Under the pieces are notes generated by a model that was not told the origin of the DNA, searched no databases, and worked only from the letters and a program-made list of their open reading frames with translations. Position numbers and translations under genes: made by a program. A stretch of 9,591 nucleotides of DNA from the NCBI GenBank assembly GCA_030681145.1, contig JAUXXK010000360.1:1-9591 (forward strand). Direction: 5' to 3'. Below, in pieces: positions 1 to 6,152 of this stretch (within the stretch, counting starts at the first letter, position 1; every line of letters starts with the position of its first letter). Source of the DNA: Methanobacteriaceae archaeon (GTDB lineage: Archaea; Methanobacteriota; Methanobacteria; Methanobacteriales; Methanobacteriaceae).

Positions 1-693
1 ACCATCCACATGCATCTGATGATATTTTTCCATTATTTCCAGATCTTCTGGAGATACCATATCTTTCCAGCTCATTTTAGATTCTAATTCTTCTTTAGAA
101 TAATTTGTAAGGTTTTCAAACTGGTCATTGGCCATTAAAATGGTGTTATCTTCATCAACAATTATACTAGCCGTTCCTGTATTTTCAAAAAGAGTTCTGT
201 AAAATGTTTCTGATTCTTTAAGATCATTTTCAATTTCTTTTAGATATGTAATGTCTTGAGCTGTACCTCTAACACCTATAATTTTTCCATTTTCATTTGT
301 TTTTGGTTTTGCTATAACCTTAATAATACGTAATGAACCATCGGGTTTTGTAATCCTTACATCTAATTCAATATCTTTTTTTGTTGTCAGTACCTTTTGA
401 AGTGCATTATAAAAATCATCCCAATCTTCAGGGTGGATGAATTTTTTTTGATCAAAATATTTGAGCTGTCCGTTCTCTGGATTTATACCTATGATTTTGA
501 ATAAACCATCACTCCAGGTTGGATTGAGAGTTACAGGATCCACTTCCCAAAATCCAAAATGGGCAATAGACTCTGCTTCTTTAAACTTATATTTAATTTC
601 TTTTAAATCGTCTTCTAAGACTTTAATCCTTTTATCATTTTTATCTATTTCTAAACCAGGATTACAGATTATCTTTTTAGTTTTATGTTCCAT
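1..693 (-). CDS. PAS-domain sensor protein, N-terminal part (3' end outside window)
   Basis: This is an open frame of 231 codons from an ATG at 693 with no stop before the left edge, so the protein is partial. Residues about 15-42 are charged and probably helical or coiled coil. Residues about 43-150 read as a PAS fold with its PAC tail: HFGFWEVDP near 45, FIHPEDWDDF near 85, ITKPDGS near 114 and the typical ending GVRGTAQDIT at 140-149. A short helix (LKEIENDLKESE) leads to a second PAS domain from about 162, with FRTLFEN-like and TILMANDQFENLTNYS-like stretches. No transmembrane segment lies in the visible part, so a cytosolic sensor is likely. PAS repeats of this type in methanogens usually precede a histidine kinase or further sensor modules; the output domain is not visible. 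No clear ribosome binding site precedes the ATG. The gene is divergent from the anSME gene. Confidence 0.9.
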   Translation of the reverse strand, partial: MEHKTKKIICNPGLEIDKNDKRIKVLEDDLKEIKYKFKEAESIAHFGFWEVDPVTLNPTWSDGLFKIIGINPENGQLKYFDQKKFIHPEDWDDFYNALQKVLTTKKDIELDVRITKPDGSLRIIKVIAKPKTNENGKIIGVRGTAQDITYLKEIENDLKESETFYRTLFENTGTASIIVDEDNTILMANDQFENLTNYSKEELESKMSWKDMVSPEDLEIMEKYHQMHVDG

Positions 694-723
694 ATAATCA
701 ATTTTATGTATTTTTTATGGTTT

Positions 724-735
724 TATTTCGAAATA
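724..735. repeat. 12-bp perfect palindrome TATTTCGAAATA
   Basis: The palindrome lies at the predicted transcription start of the minus-strand sensor gene, where an archaeal repressor could block initiation. A second TTCGAA core occurs at 781-786. It is short, so chance occurrence in AT-rich DNA is possible. Confidence 0.35.
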
Positions 736-749
736 TTCTTTAATCTGCT

Positions 750-760
750 TGTTATATATC
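750..760 (-). promoter_or_regulatory. Candidate TATA box for the PAS sensor gene
   Basis: Read on the minus strand the site is GATATATAAC preceded by an A-rich, BRE-like stretch. It would place transcription start near 725-730, giving a leader of about 35 bases before the ATG at 693. This is a motif match only. Confidence 0.4.
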
Positions 761-990
761 CTATTTTTATTAATAACCCTTTCGAATTAAATAAAGATTT
801 TCAAATAATAATGATAATATCGTACATTTAAAAAAGATAAACATTTATTTATCATGAGTAATATAAATTCTAATAATTTTAGCTTAAAATTTGGAGAAAA
901 AATCAAGAAAAGCGCAAAAAAATTGAATAAAAAATAATAATAGAATATGATAAGATTTCAATAAAAAAAAGAACAAATCTTAGGAGTTTT

Positions 991-996
991 AGGGGT
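991..996 (+). promoter_or_regulatory. Ribosome binding site supporting a TTG start for anSME
   Basis: AGGGGT lies six bases before the TTG at 1003. The nearest alternative, ATG at 1024 (codon 8), has no purine-rich site upstream. The match to GGAGGTGA is imperfect, so the start is likely but not certain. Confidence 0.5.
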
Positions 997-1002
997 AAAA
1001 AA

Positions 1003-2286
1003 TTGATAGAATCAAATTCTTTAATGAGTTTTCATTTAATGGCAAAGCCTAATGGAGCCTTATGTAATTTAAACTGCAATTATTGTTTTTATACTTCAAA
1101 AAAAGACTTATATTCTGATCTTAAGTTGGAAATGTCTGATGACATATTGGAACAGTATACATATCAGTATATTAATGCAATAAAAGTTCCTGAAGTTACA
1201 TTTTCATGGCAAGGAGGCGAACCAACCCTGATGGGTGTTGAATTTTTTAAAAAAGCTATTATGTACCAGAATAAGTACAAAAAACCAGGTACCCAAATAT
1301 ACAATACTATCCAGACCAATGGCATATTATTAGACGATGAATGGTGCCAATTTTTTCGGGAAAATAATTTCCTGGTGGGTATCAGTTTGGATGGGCCCCA
1401 AGAACTACACGATGCTTACCGGAGAGATAAAAAGGGAAACCCAACTTTCCAAAAGGTAAAGCATAGTATCCAACTCATGCAGAAACATGGAGTGGAATTC
1501 AATATTTTAGCCACGATAAATAGAGTTAATGCAGATCATCCTTTAGAGGTTTACCGGTTTTTTAAAGAGGAAATAGGTGCAAAATTTATCCAGTTTATAC
1601 CTGTGGTAGAGTATGATGATTCACGGGGGAAAATACAGGTTTCTGATGAATCAGTACTACCTGAGCAATACGGAAATTTTTTATCAGTTATTTTTGATGA
1701 ATGGGTTAAAGATGATGTAGGAAAAATATATATCCAGTTATTTGATGCTGCATTAGCATCCTGGGTTGATTATCCTCCTTCTGTATGCCTATTTGCTCCA
1801 ACTTGTGGTACAGCAATGATTATAGAACATAATGGCGATTTATATTCTTGTGATCATTTTGTGGATTCTGAACATTTATTAGGTAACATCATGGAAACTC
1901 CCCTGCCCCAATTAGTATCATCTTCCCAGCAATTACACTTTGCTCAGGATAAAAAGGATAAACTTCCCTCAAGCTGTATTCAGTGTAATTTCAATTTTGC
2001 CTGCTATGGGGCCTGTCCAAAACACCGCTTTATGATGGATAAAAATGGAGAAAAGGGATTAAATTATCTCTGCCCTGGCTATAAAAAGTTCTTCAGTCAT
2101 ATAGAATTCCCCATGCTGATTATGGCTTCCCTATATAAACAGGGAAAAGCTCCCGCTGAGATTATGGAAATGGGTGATGGAAAAAACGCCAAACTAAAAA
2201 ATATATTCCCTGATATTGGCCCAAACTCTCCCTGCCCTTGCAGAAGTGGTTTAAAATTTAAAAAATGTCATGGAAAAATTAGATAA
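1003..2286 (+). CDS. Anaerobic sulfatase-maturating enzyme (radical SAM/SPASM, anSME)
   Basis: The enzyme oxidises the active-site Cys (or Ser) of a sulfatase to formylglycine using S-adenosylmethionine, in the cytosol and without oxygen. The 427-aa protein shows the radical SAM motif CNLNCNYC (Cys21, 25, 28) and the SAM-binding GGEP at 71-74. The SPASM region has Cys262, 268, 283, then CX2CX5CX3C at 325, 328, 334, 338, and Cys357, the eight ligands expected for two auxiliary 4Fe-4S clusters. Asp284, directly after Cys283, corresponds to the Asp proposed as catalytic base in characterised anSMEs. The C-terminal tail (about 406-424) is a SEC-C-like zinc motif, CPCRSG...KKCHG. The target is most simply the Cys-type sulfatase starting 62 bp downstream; the two are probably co-transcribed. 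The start is taken as TTG; an ATG at codon 8 would also keep the whole fold. Family assignment is very secure; the partner is inferred from adjacency and the CxPxR site. Confidence 0.95.
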   Translation: MIESNSLMSFHLMAKPNGALCNLNCNYCFYTSKKDLYSDLKLEMSDDILEQYTYQYINAIKVPEVTFSWQGGEPTLMGVEFFKKAIMYQNKYKKPGTQIYNTIQTNGILLDDEWCQFFRENNFLVGISLDGPQELHDAYRRDKKGNPTFQKVKHSIQLMQKHGVEFNILATINRVNADHPLEVYRFFKEEIGAKFIQFIPVVEYDDSRGKIQVSDESVLPEQYGNFLSVIFDEWVKDDVGKIYIQLFDAALASWVDYPPSVCLFAPTCGTAMIIEHNGDLYSCDHFVDSEHLLGNIMETPLPQLVSSSQQLHFAQDKKDKLPSSCIQCNFNFACYGACPKHRFMMDKNGEKGLNYLCPGYKKFFSHIEFPMLIMASLYKQGKAPAEIMEMGDGKNAKLKNIFPDIGPNSPCPCRSGLKFKKCHGKIR

Positions 2287-2336
2287 CCTAAATTTAAGTA
2301 TATTCATGAAATTTATTTACAAAAAATTGAATTTGA

Positions 2337-2342
2337 AGGAGG
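2337..2342 (+). promoter_or_regulatory. Strong ribosome binding site of the sulfatase gene
   Basis: AGGAGG with a six-base spacer precedes the ATG at 2349. This fixes the start and keeps the whole DUF1269 domain in the protein. It also suggests independent, efficient translation after the anSME gene. Confidence 0.8.
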
Positions 2343-2348
2343 ATAAAC

Positions 2349-5261
2349 ATGAGCAAGGAAGATAAAAAGGGTGAGAATAACATCGTCATCATGGCTGGCT
2401 ATCAGACCATCGATGCAGCGGAGAAAAATTTTGATGAACTCACCCAGCTCGCCAGCGATAAGAAGATTGAAACCGAGGGCGTGATACTGGTCCAGAACAG
2501 CCAGGAAGGTAAGGTAAGTGTCATTGCGACCGGAGATCATCTTGGTCGTAAAGGGATGGGATGGGGAGGTGGTGTTGGTTTACTGGTAGGGCTGGCAGCA
2601 CCACCACTTTTAGGAGCGGTTGCAGTGGGAGCTGCCGCCGGAGGAATTATTGGAAAATTCTCTAAAAAGAAGGTACAAACTGGAATCGAAGAAGGTCTGG
2701 GAGACAAGCTTAAACCCGGCACCGCAGCCATCATCACCATTGTTAGTGAAAAAGATCGACTAATAAGTGAACAAGCCCTAGAAGGCTCACCAGCTAAATC
2801 AGTAGCTCCAATAAATGGTATTAAAGGTCTTAAAGATGCTTTAACTGAGGCTGGGGGTAAATTCAATCCCGACCGTACCGTATTACCTATTCCAGACCGC
2901 AACTTTGGAGGTACCATGGGTCGTACCCTGGATCAATCTGTTCCCGACTGGACTATCATTCCTGGAATTCAACCACCAGAGGATGCTCCCAATATTCTGG
3001 TCGTACTCATCGATGATGCTGGTTTTGGAAATCCTGACACTTTTGGAGGGCCTATCAGCACTCCCACCCTAACACGTGTCCAGGAAATGGGTGTTACCTA
3101 TAATCGATTCCATGTTACGGCGGTGTGTTCACCCACCCGATCTGCACTACTCACCGGACGTAATCAACATCGAGTGGGATTCGGATCCATTTCTGAATAT
3201 CCTGGCCCTTTCCCGGGTTATAGTGCTGCTAAACCTCGAAGCTGTACTGCATTTCCTCGTATTTTACAGGAGAATGGTTATGTTACTGGTGGTTTTGGTA
3301 AGTGGCACCTTACCCCGGATAATGTTCAGGGGGCAGCAGGACCCTTTAATCACTGGCCCCTTTCATGGGGATTTGACCATTACTGGGGATTCTTAAGTGG
3401 TGCCGCTGGTCAGTATGATCCTATAATCACCCAGGATAACTATACCCTAGGAGTTCCAGAGGGTGAAGACGGTGAATTATACTACTTCCCTGATGATCTT
3501 ACAGATAAAGCTATTGAATGGCTGAATGCAGTACGTGCCCAGGATGCTAAAAAACCCTGGATGATGTACTACTCCACGGGATGTGCTCATGCACCTCATC
3601 ATGTAGCCCAGGAGTGGGCGGATAAATACAAGGGTAAATTCGATCAGGGCTGGGATAAACTCCGTGAAGAAATTTTCCAGCGTCAAAAAAAGATGGGGAT
3701 TATCCCCCAAGATACAGAATTAACCGAGCGACCCGACCTCTTCCCTGCCTGGGATTCATTGAGTGAAACTGAAAAGAAACTATTTGCCCGGCAAATGGAA
3801 GTTTTTGCTGGTTTTTCAGAAAACGCAGACTGGAATGTGGGCCGACTACTCGATGCCATCGAGGAAATGGAAGACTTGGATAACACCCTAATTTTCTATA
3901 TCTGGGGAGATAACGGTGCCAGTATGGAGGGAACACTTACCGGTTCTTTCAATGAGATGACCTTCCTTAATGGGGTGGTACTTGATGCTGAAGAGCAATT
4001 GAAACTCGTCGAGGAATACGGTGGAATTGAAGCTATCGGAGGTGATCATACCGCACCACATTATGCTGCAGCATGGGCTCATGCCGGTAACACTCCCTTC
4101 CAGTGGGGTAAACAGATGGGCGGTCACCTGGGTGGAACACGAGATCCCCTGGTCGTTGCTTGGCCAAACAAATTTAAACCTAGTAAGGACACACGCTCCC
4201 AGTTCACCCACTGCATTGATATTGGCCCCACAATTCTTGAAGCAGTTGGAATACCTTTACCTAAGATGGTAGACGGTATTGAGCAGGAACCTATGGATGG
4301 AACCAGCTTTTTAGAGACATTTGATGATGCTGATGCAGATGAACGTCACAATGTGCAGTATTTTGAGAGTTTCGGTAGTCGTGCCATGTATAAAGACGGC
4401 TGGTGGGCATGTGCAAGGTTAGATAAGGCCCCATGGGATTTTTCACCTGAAACCCTGCAGAAATTTGCTCCAGGTACATACGATCCAGATAAAGACATTT
4501 GGGAACTATATTATTTGCCTGAGGACTTTTCTCAAGCTAAAAACCTGGTAGATAAATATCCAGAAAAACTTAAAGAGTTGCAGGATCTCTGGTGGGAAGA
4601 AGCTGAAAGAAACAAAGTTCTACCTCTTTTAGGAGGAATGTCTGCTTTCTTTGGAATTTTACCTCCTATGCCCACCGTCACCCGTCTCAGCTTTGCAGAT
4701 GACGTTCAAAATGTGCAGCGAGGTATGATCCCCCGGATACAGGGACGTTCTTATGCCATTGAGGCCGAACTAAACGTACCTGAGGAGGGAGCTGAAGGAG
4801 TTATCGTGGCCAATGCTGATTTTATAGGTGGTTTTGCACTATGGGTGGATGAGGAAGGTATTTTGAATCATACCTACTCCTTCCTGGGGGTGGAAACTTA
4901 TCGACAGAAATCTGTTGAGAAGATACCTACCGGTGAACTCCAATTGAAAATGTTGTTTGAGGCCGATAAAGCCGAACCTGGTACTGGGGGGAATGTAACT
5001 CTATTTGCTAATCAGGAGAAAATAGGTGAGGGAAGAATCCCCAGAACAGTTCCCATAACATTCTCCAGCTATGGAGGGATGGATATAGGCCGTGATAATG
5101 GGCTAGTGGTTGACCAGGATTATGAGGAGAAGGCACCCTATGCTTTCACCGGTAAGATTAAAAAAGTGATATTTGATCTTAAACCCCTTACCCATGAAGA
5201 GGAGGAAAAACTTCATAAGATTGAAAGCCAGGCCAATATGGGTCATGGGGCCGCCGGTTGA
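2349..5261 (+). CDS. Cys-type sulfatase with N-terminal DUF1269 domain
   Basis: This is a sulfatase-family hydrolase (sulfate esters, possibly related esters) of 970 aa. Residues about 10-135 form a DUF1269-type domain: an alpha/beta start (IVIMAGYQTIDAAEKNFDEL), a glycine-rich hydrophobic segment at about 70-102, and LKPGTAAIITIV at 121-132. The catalytic domain begins near 213. It has metal ligands Asp222, Asp223, Asp521 and Asn522, and the signature AVCSPTRSALLTG, with Cys260 to be converted to formylglycine and Arg264. Lys318 and His320 lie in GFGKWH; His413 and Lys588 (GKQMGG) complete the usual set. The C-terminal part (about 778-945) resembles the beta-sandwich of the large AtsD-like arylsulfatases. 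There is no signal peptide, so activity in the cytosol or at the inner membrane face is likely. The upstream anSME is the expected activator. Its Arg codons and GC content differ from the small genes downstream. The substrate is unknown; a phosphate or phosphonate ester cannot be excluded. Confidence 0.95.
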   Translation: MSKEDKKGENNIVIMAGYQTIDAAEKNFDELTQLASDKKIETEGVILVQNSQEGKVSVIATGDHLGRKGMGWGGGVGLLVGLAAPPLLGAVAVGAAAGGIIGKFSKKKVQTGIEEGLGDKLKPGTAAIITIVSEKDRLISEQALEGSPAKSVAPINGIKGLKDALTEAGGKFNPDRTVLPIPDRNFGGTMGRTLDQSVPDWTIIPGIQPPEDAPNILVVLIDDAGFGNPDTFGGPISTPTLTRVQEMGVTYNRFHVTAVCSPTRSALLTGRNQHRVGFGSISEYPGPFPGYSAAKPRSCTAFPRILQENGYVTGGFGKWHLTPDNVQGAAGPFNHWPLSWGFDHYWGFLSGAAGQYDPIITQDNYTLGVPEGEDGELYYFPDDLTDKAIEWLNAVRAQDAKKPWMMYYSTGCAHAPHHVAQEWADKYKGKFDQGWDKLREEIFQRQKKMGIIPQDTELTERPDLFPAWDSLSETEKKLFARQMEVFAGFSENADWNVGRLLDAIEEMEDLDNTLIFYIWGDNGASMEGTLTGSFNEMTFLNGVVLDAEEQLKLVEEYGGIEAIGGDHTAPHYAAAWAHAGNTPFQWGKQMGGHLGGTRDPLVVAWPNKFKPSKDTRSQFTHCIDIGPTILEAVGIPLPKMVDGIEQEPMDGTSFLETFDDADADERHNVQYFESFGSRAMYKDGWWACARLDKAPWDFSPETLQKFAPGTYDPDKDIWELYYLPEDFSQAKNLVDKYPEKLKELQDLWWEEAERNKVLPLLGGMSAFFGILPPMPTVTRLSFADDVQNVQRGMIPRIQGRSYAIEAELNVPEEGAEGVIVANADFIGGFALWVDEEGILNHTYSFLGVETYRQKSVEKIPTGELQLKMLFEADKAEPGTGGNVTLFANQEKIGEGRIPRTVPITFSSYGGMDIGRDNGLVVDQDYEEKAPYAFTGKIKKVIFDLKPLTHEEEEKLHKIESQANMGHGAAG

Positions 5262-5291
5262 TCCGATTTAAAAATAGAGATTATATCCATC

Positions 5292-5299
5292 TTTTTTTT
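5292..5299 (+). terminator. Oligo-T terminator after the sulfatase gene
   Basis: A run of eight T lies 30 bases after the sulfatase stop codon. It fits the T-tract termination used by archaeal RNA polymerase and separates the sulfatase unit from the next gene. Confidence 0.55.
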
Positions 5300-5321
5300 A
5301 GTGAAAAATGGTCGATAAAAT

Positions 5322-5341
5322 AAAAATTAATTATTTGATTT
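5322..5341 (+). promoter_or_regulatory. Candidate promoter region of the first SHOCT gene
   Basis: A-rich sequence followed by TTAATTATTTGATTT lies 41-60 bases upstream of the ATG at 5382, suitable for a TATA element with a leader of about 25-30 bases. Its second half resembles an AT element seen upstream of other genes here (5964-5978, 8268-8282). Confidence 0.3.
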
Positions 5342-5368
5342 GAATAAGATAAGAACTAGTAGTAATTC

Positions 5369-5376
5369 AAGGAGGT
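5369..5376 (+). promoter_or_regulatory. Ribosome binding site deciding the SHOCT start
   Basis: AAGGAGGT lies five bases before the ATG at 5382. The same frame is open from a TTG at 5340, but that codon has no site. The paralogue at 8137 begins with the same MPDLGP sequence, so 5382 is the start. Confidence 0.85.
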
Positions 5377-5381
5377 TTTTT

Positions 5382-5609
5382 ATGCCCGATTTAGGACCAA
5401 TGGGACGTGGTGGAGCTAGAAGAAGAACAAGAAGAAGAATGGTAGCTTTGGGAGCAATTAGCAAAAAGGGAGATGATGCCAAAGGAAACCAAGAATTTGA
5501 TGGACCTGTTTCAACCAATGATTATAATGACAAATTGCAAAAATTATCCAAGCTTCTAAAAAATAAGGGAGTAATTACTGAATCAGAGTATGACTTATTA
5601 TTTGGATAA
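5382..5609 (+). CDS. Small Arg-rich SHOCT-domain protein (copy 1)
   Basis: This is a 75-aa protein with two parts. Residues 1-20 are MPDLGPMGRGGARRRTRRRM, strongly basic. Residues about 48-75 (DKLQKLSKLLKNKGVITESE, then YDLLFG) match the SHOCT motif, a short C-terminal two-helix module often found at the end of small membrane-associated or stress-related proteins and thought to mediate oligomerisation. The linker between them is Gly/Asp-rich and poorly conserved. There is no transmembrane segment. A paralogue (7922-8137) shares 19 of the first 20 residues. The gene heads a plus-strand set with a 52-aa membrane peptide 73 bp downstream and a DUF308 gene beyond. The basic N-terminus could bind nucleic acid, acidic lipid or a membrane protein loop, but nothing in the sequence decides this. 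No molecular function can be given. Confidence 0.85.
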   Translation: MPDLGPMGRGGARRRTRRRMVALGAISKKGDDAKGNQEFDGPVSTNDYNDKLQKLSKLLKNKGVITESEYDLLFG

Positions 5610-5670
5610 AAAAAGTTTTAGATTATTATGCGGTTTATTTTGCCAATAATATTTATTTATTAATATAAAC

Positions 5671-5678
5671 GGAGGTGA
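5671..5678 (+). promoter_or_regulatory. Full-consensus ribosome binding site GGAGGTGA
   Basis: The site is a perfect complement to the usual archaeal 16S rRNA 3' end and sits four bases before the ATG at 5683. It is the main support for the short gene that follows. Confidence 0.8.
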
Positions 5679-5682
5679 AAAA

Positions 5683-5841
5683 ATGGTTAATAAACAACAA
5701 GCGAGTGGTGGATCACTAGTAGGCTTTGGTCTAGTTTTCTTAATTATTTTCCTACTATTCCCTATATTTACTTGGTACCTAATGTGGTTCGCAATAATAA
5801 TAATGTTAATTGCGGGATTTTTTTCATTATTTACTGAGTGA
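5683..5841 (+). CDS. 52-aa two-helix membrane peptide
   Basis: This gene of 52 codons starts at an ATG behind a perfect GGAGGTGA. Residues 1-10 (MVNKQQASGG) are polar. Residues about 12-30 and 33-51 are two hydrophobic helices separated by a short turn with TWY, and the protein ends TE. It is predicted to be a small integral membrane protein. It lies 73 bp after the first SHOCT gene on the same strand and is followed by a T-tract at 5861-5875, so the two are probably one transcript. I do not recognise the family. Small two-helix peptides next to SHOCT and DUF308 genes suggest a membrane complex or stress response, but that is context only. No counterpart was found in the minus-strand half of the locus. 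Confidence 0.75.
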   Translation: MVNKQQASGGSLVGFGLVFLIIFLLFPIFTWYLMWFAIIIMLIAGFFSLFTE

Positions 5842-5860
5842 AAATAACTTTTTAAATCCC

Positions 5861-5875
5861 TCTTTTTTCTTTTTT
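5861..5875 (+). terminator. T-rich terminator after the 52-aa peptide gene
   Basis: TCTTTTTTCTTTTTT starts 20 bases past the stop codon. Interrupted T tracts of this type end archaeal transcripts, so the SHOCT and peptide genes probably form one unit and the DUF308 gene another. Confidence 0.55.
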
Positions 5876-5994
5876 CATGATTTTCTATTTTGAGAATATT
5901 TTACTTTGTTAATCATCCCCATATTATTAAAACATTATATAATTTAATCTTACATTTAAATAGATAATTATTTATTTATTAATGGTGTACTATT

Positions 5995-6016
5995 CATTAT
6001 TTTAATTAAAATAATG
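5995..6016. repeat. Perfect 22-bp palindrome, candidate operator
   Basis: The half-site CATTATTTTAA is followed at once by its exact reverse complement TTAAAATAATG, with no mismatch or spacer. It lies 137 bp upstream of the DUF308 ATG at 6153. A dimeric regulator is the simplest reading; a cruciform or RNA hairpin is possible. It is longer than chance would readily give, even in AT-rich DNA. Confidence 0.6.
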
Positions 6017-6152
6017 GAGTGATGGATAGAAAATGCAATAAAATTGAATAATATGAGTTAAATTAGAAAATAGCTGTGGTAATAAAATATTAATTAATAA
6101 ATAATAAAACAACATATAATATAGGTATAGATAAATCAGGAGGGATAAAGAT

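Larger units (their letters stand above)
694..1002. other. Divergent spacer between PAS sensor and anSME
   Basis: This 309-bp AT-rich spacer should hold both divergent promoters. It contains the TATTTCGAAATA palindrome, a TATA-like site for the sensor gene, a small inverted repeat GATAAA/TTTATC (836-841 and 848-853), and a 27-codon ATG frame at 854-937 rich in Lys and Asn with no ribosome binding site. TATA-like TTTAAAA and TTAAAAT stretches near 827 and 884 could serve the anSME gene, but none stands out. No RNA gene was recognised. Confidence 0.5.
5842..6152 (+). other. Spacer upstream of the plus-strand DUF308 gene
   Basis: This 311-bp very AT-rich stretch holds the T-tract terminator at 5861-5875, an AT element ATAATTATTTATTTA at 5964-5978, a perfect 22-bp palindrome at 5995-6016, and TATA-like AATAAAATATTAATT near 6081-6095. 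A ribosome binding site (AGGAGGGA, 6138-6145) closes it. No open frame of useful length and no RNA gene was recognised. It is best read as terminator plus regulated promoter. Confidence 0.5.

Noticed and set aside
461..697. Plus-strand open frame of 78 codons
   Set aside because: It lies wholly opposite the PAS sensor gene, which has clear PAS motifs; no ribosome binding site and no recognisable protein features.
2537..2917. Minus-strand open frame opposite the sulfatase N-terminal part
   Set aside because: Pro/Ser-rich shadow of the glycine-rich DUF1269 region; no ribosome binding site, and the plus-strand protein is certain.
3888..4211. Minus-strand open frame of 107 codons inside the sulfatase
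   Set aside because: Antisense to the catalytic core holding Asp521, Asn522 and Lys588; composition is that of a shadow frame.
5340..5381. TTG-initiated 14-residue extension of SHOCT copy 1
   Set aside because: The ribosome binding site lies inside this extension, and the paralogue starts at the MPDLGP methionine.
5842..6152. Possible non-coding RNA gene or riboswitch in the long spacer
   Set aside because: No GC-rich structured core, no tRNA-like arms and no known riboswitch motif; palindrome and promoter-like sequence explain it better.
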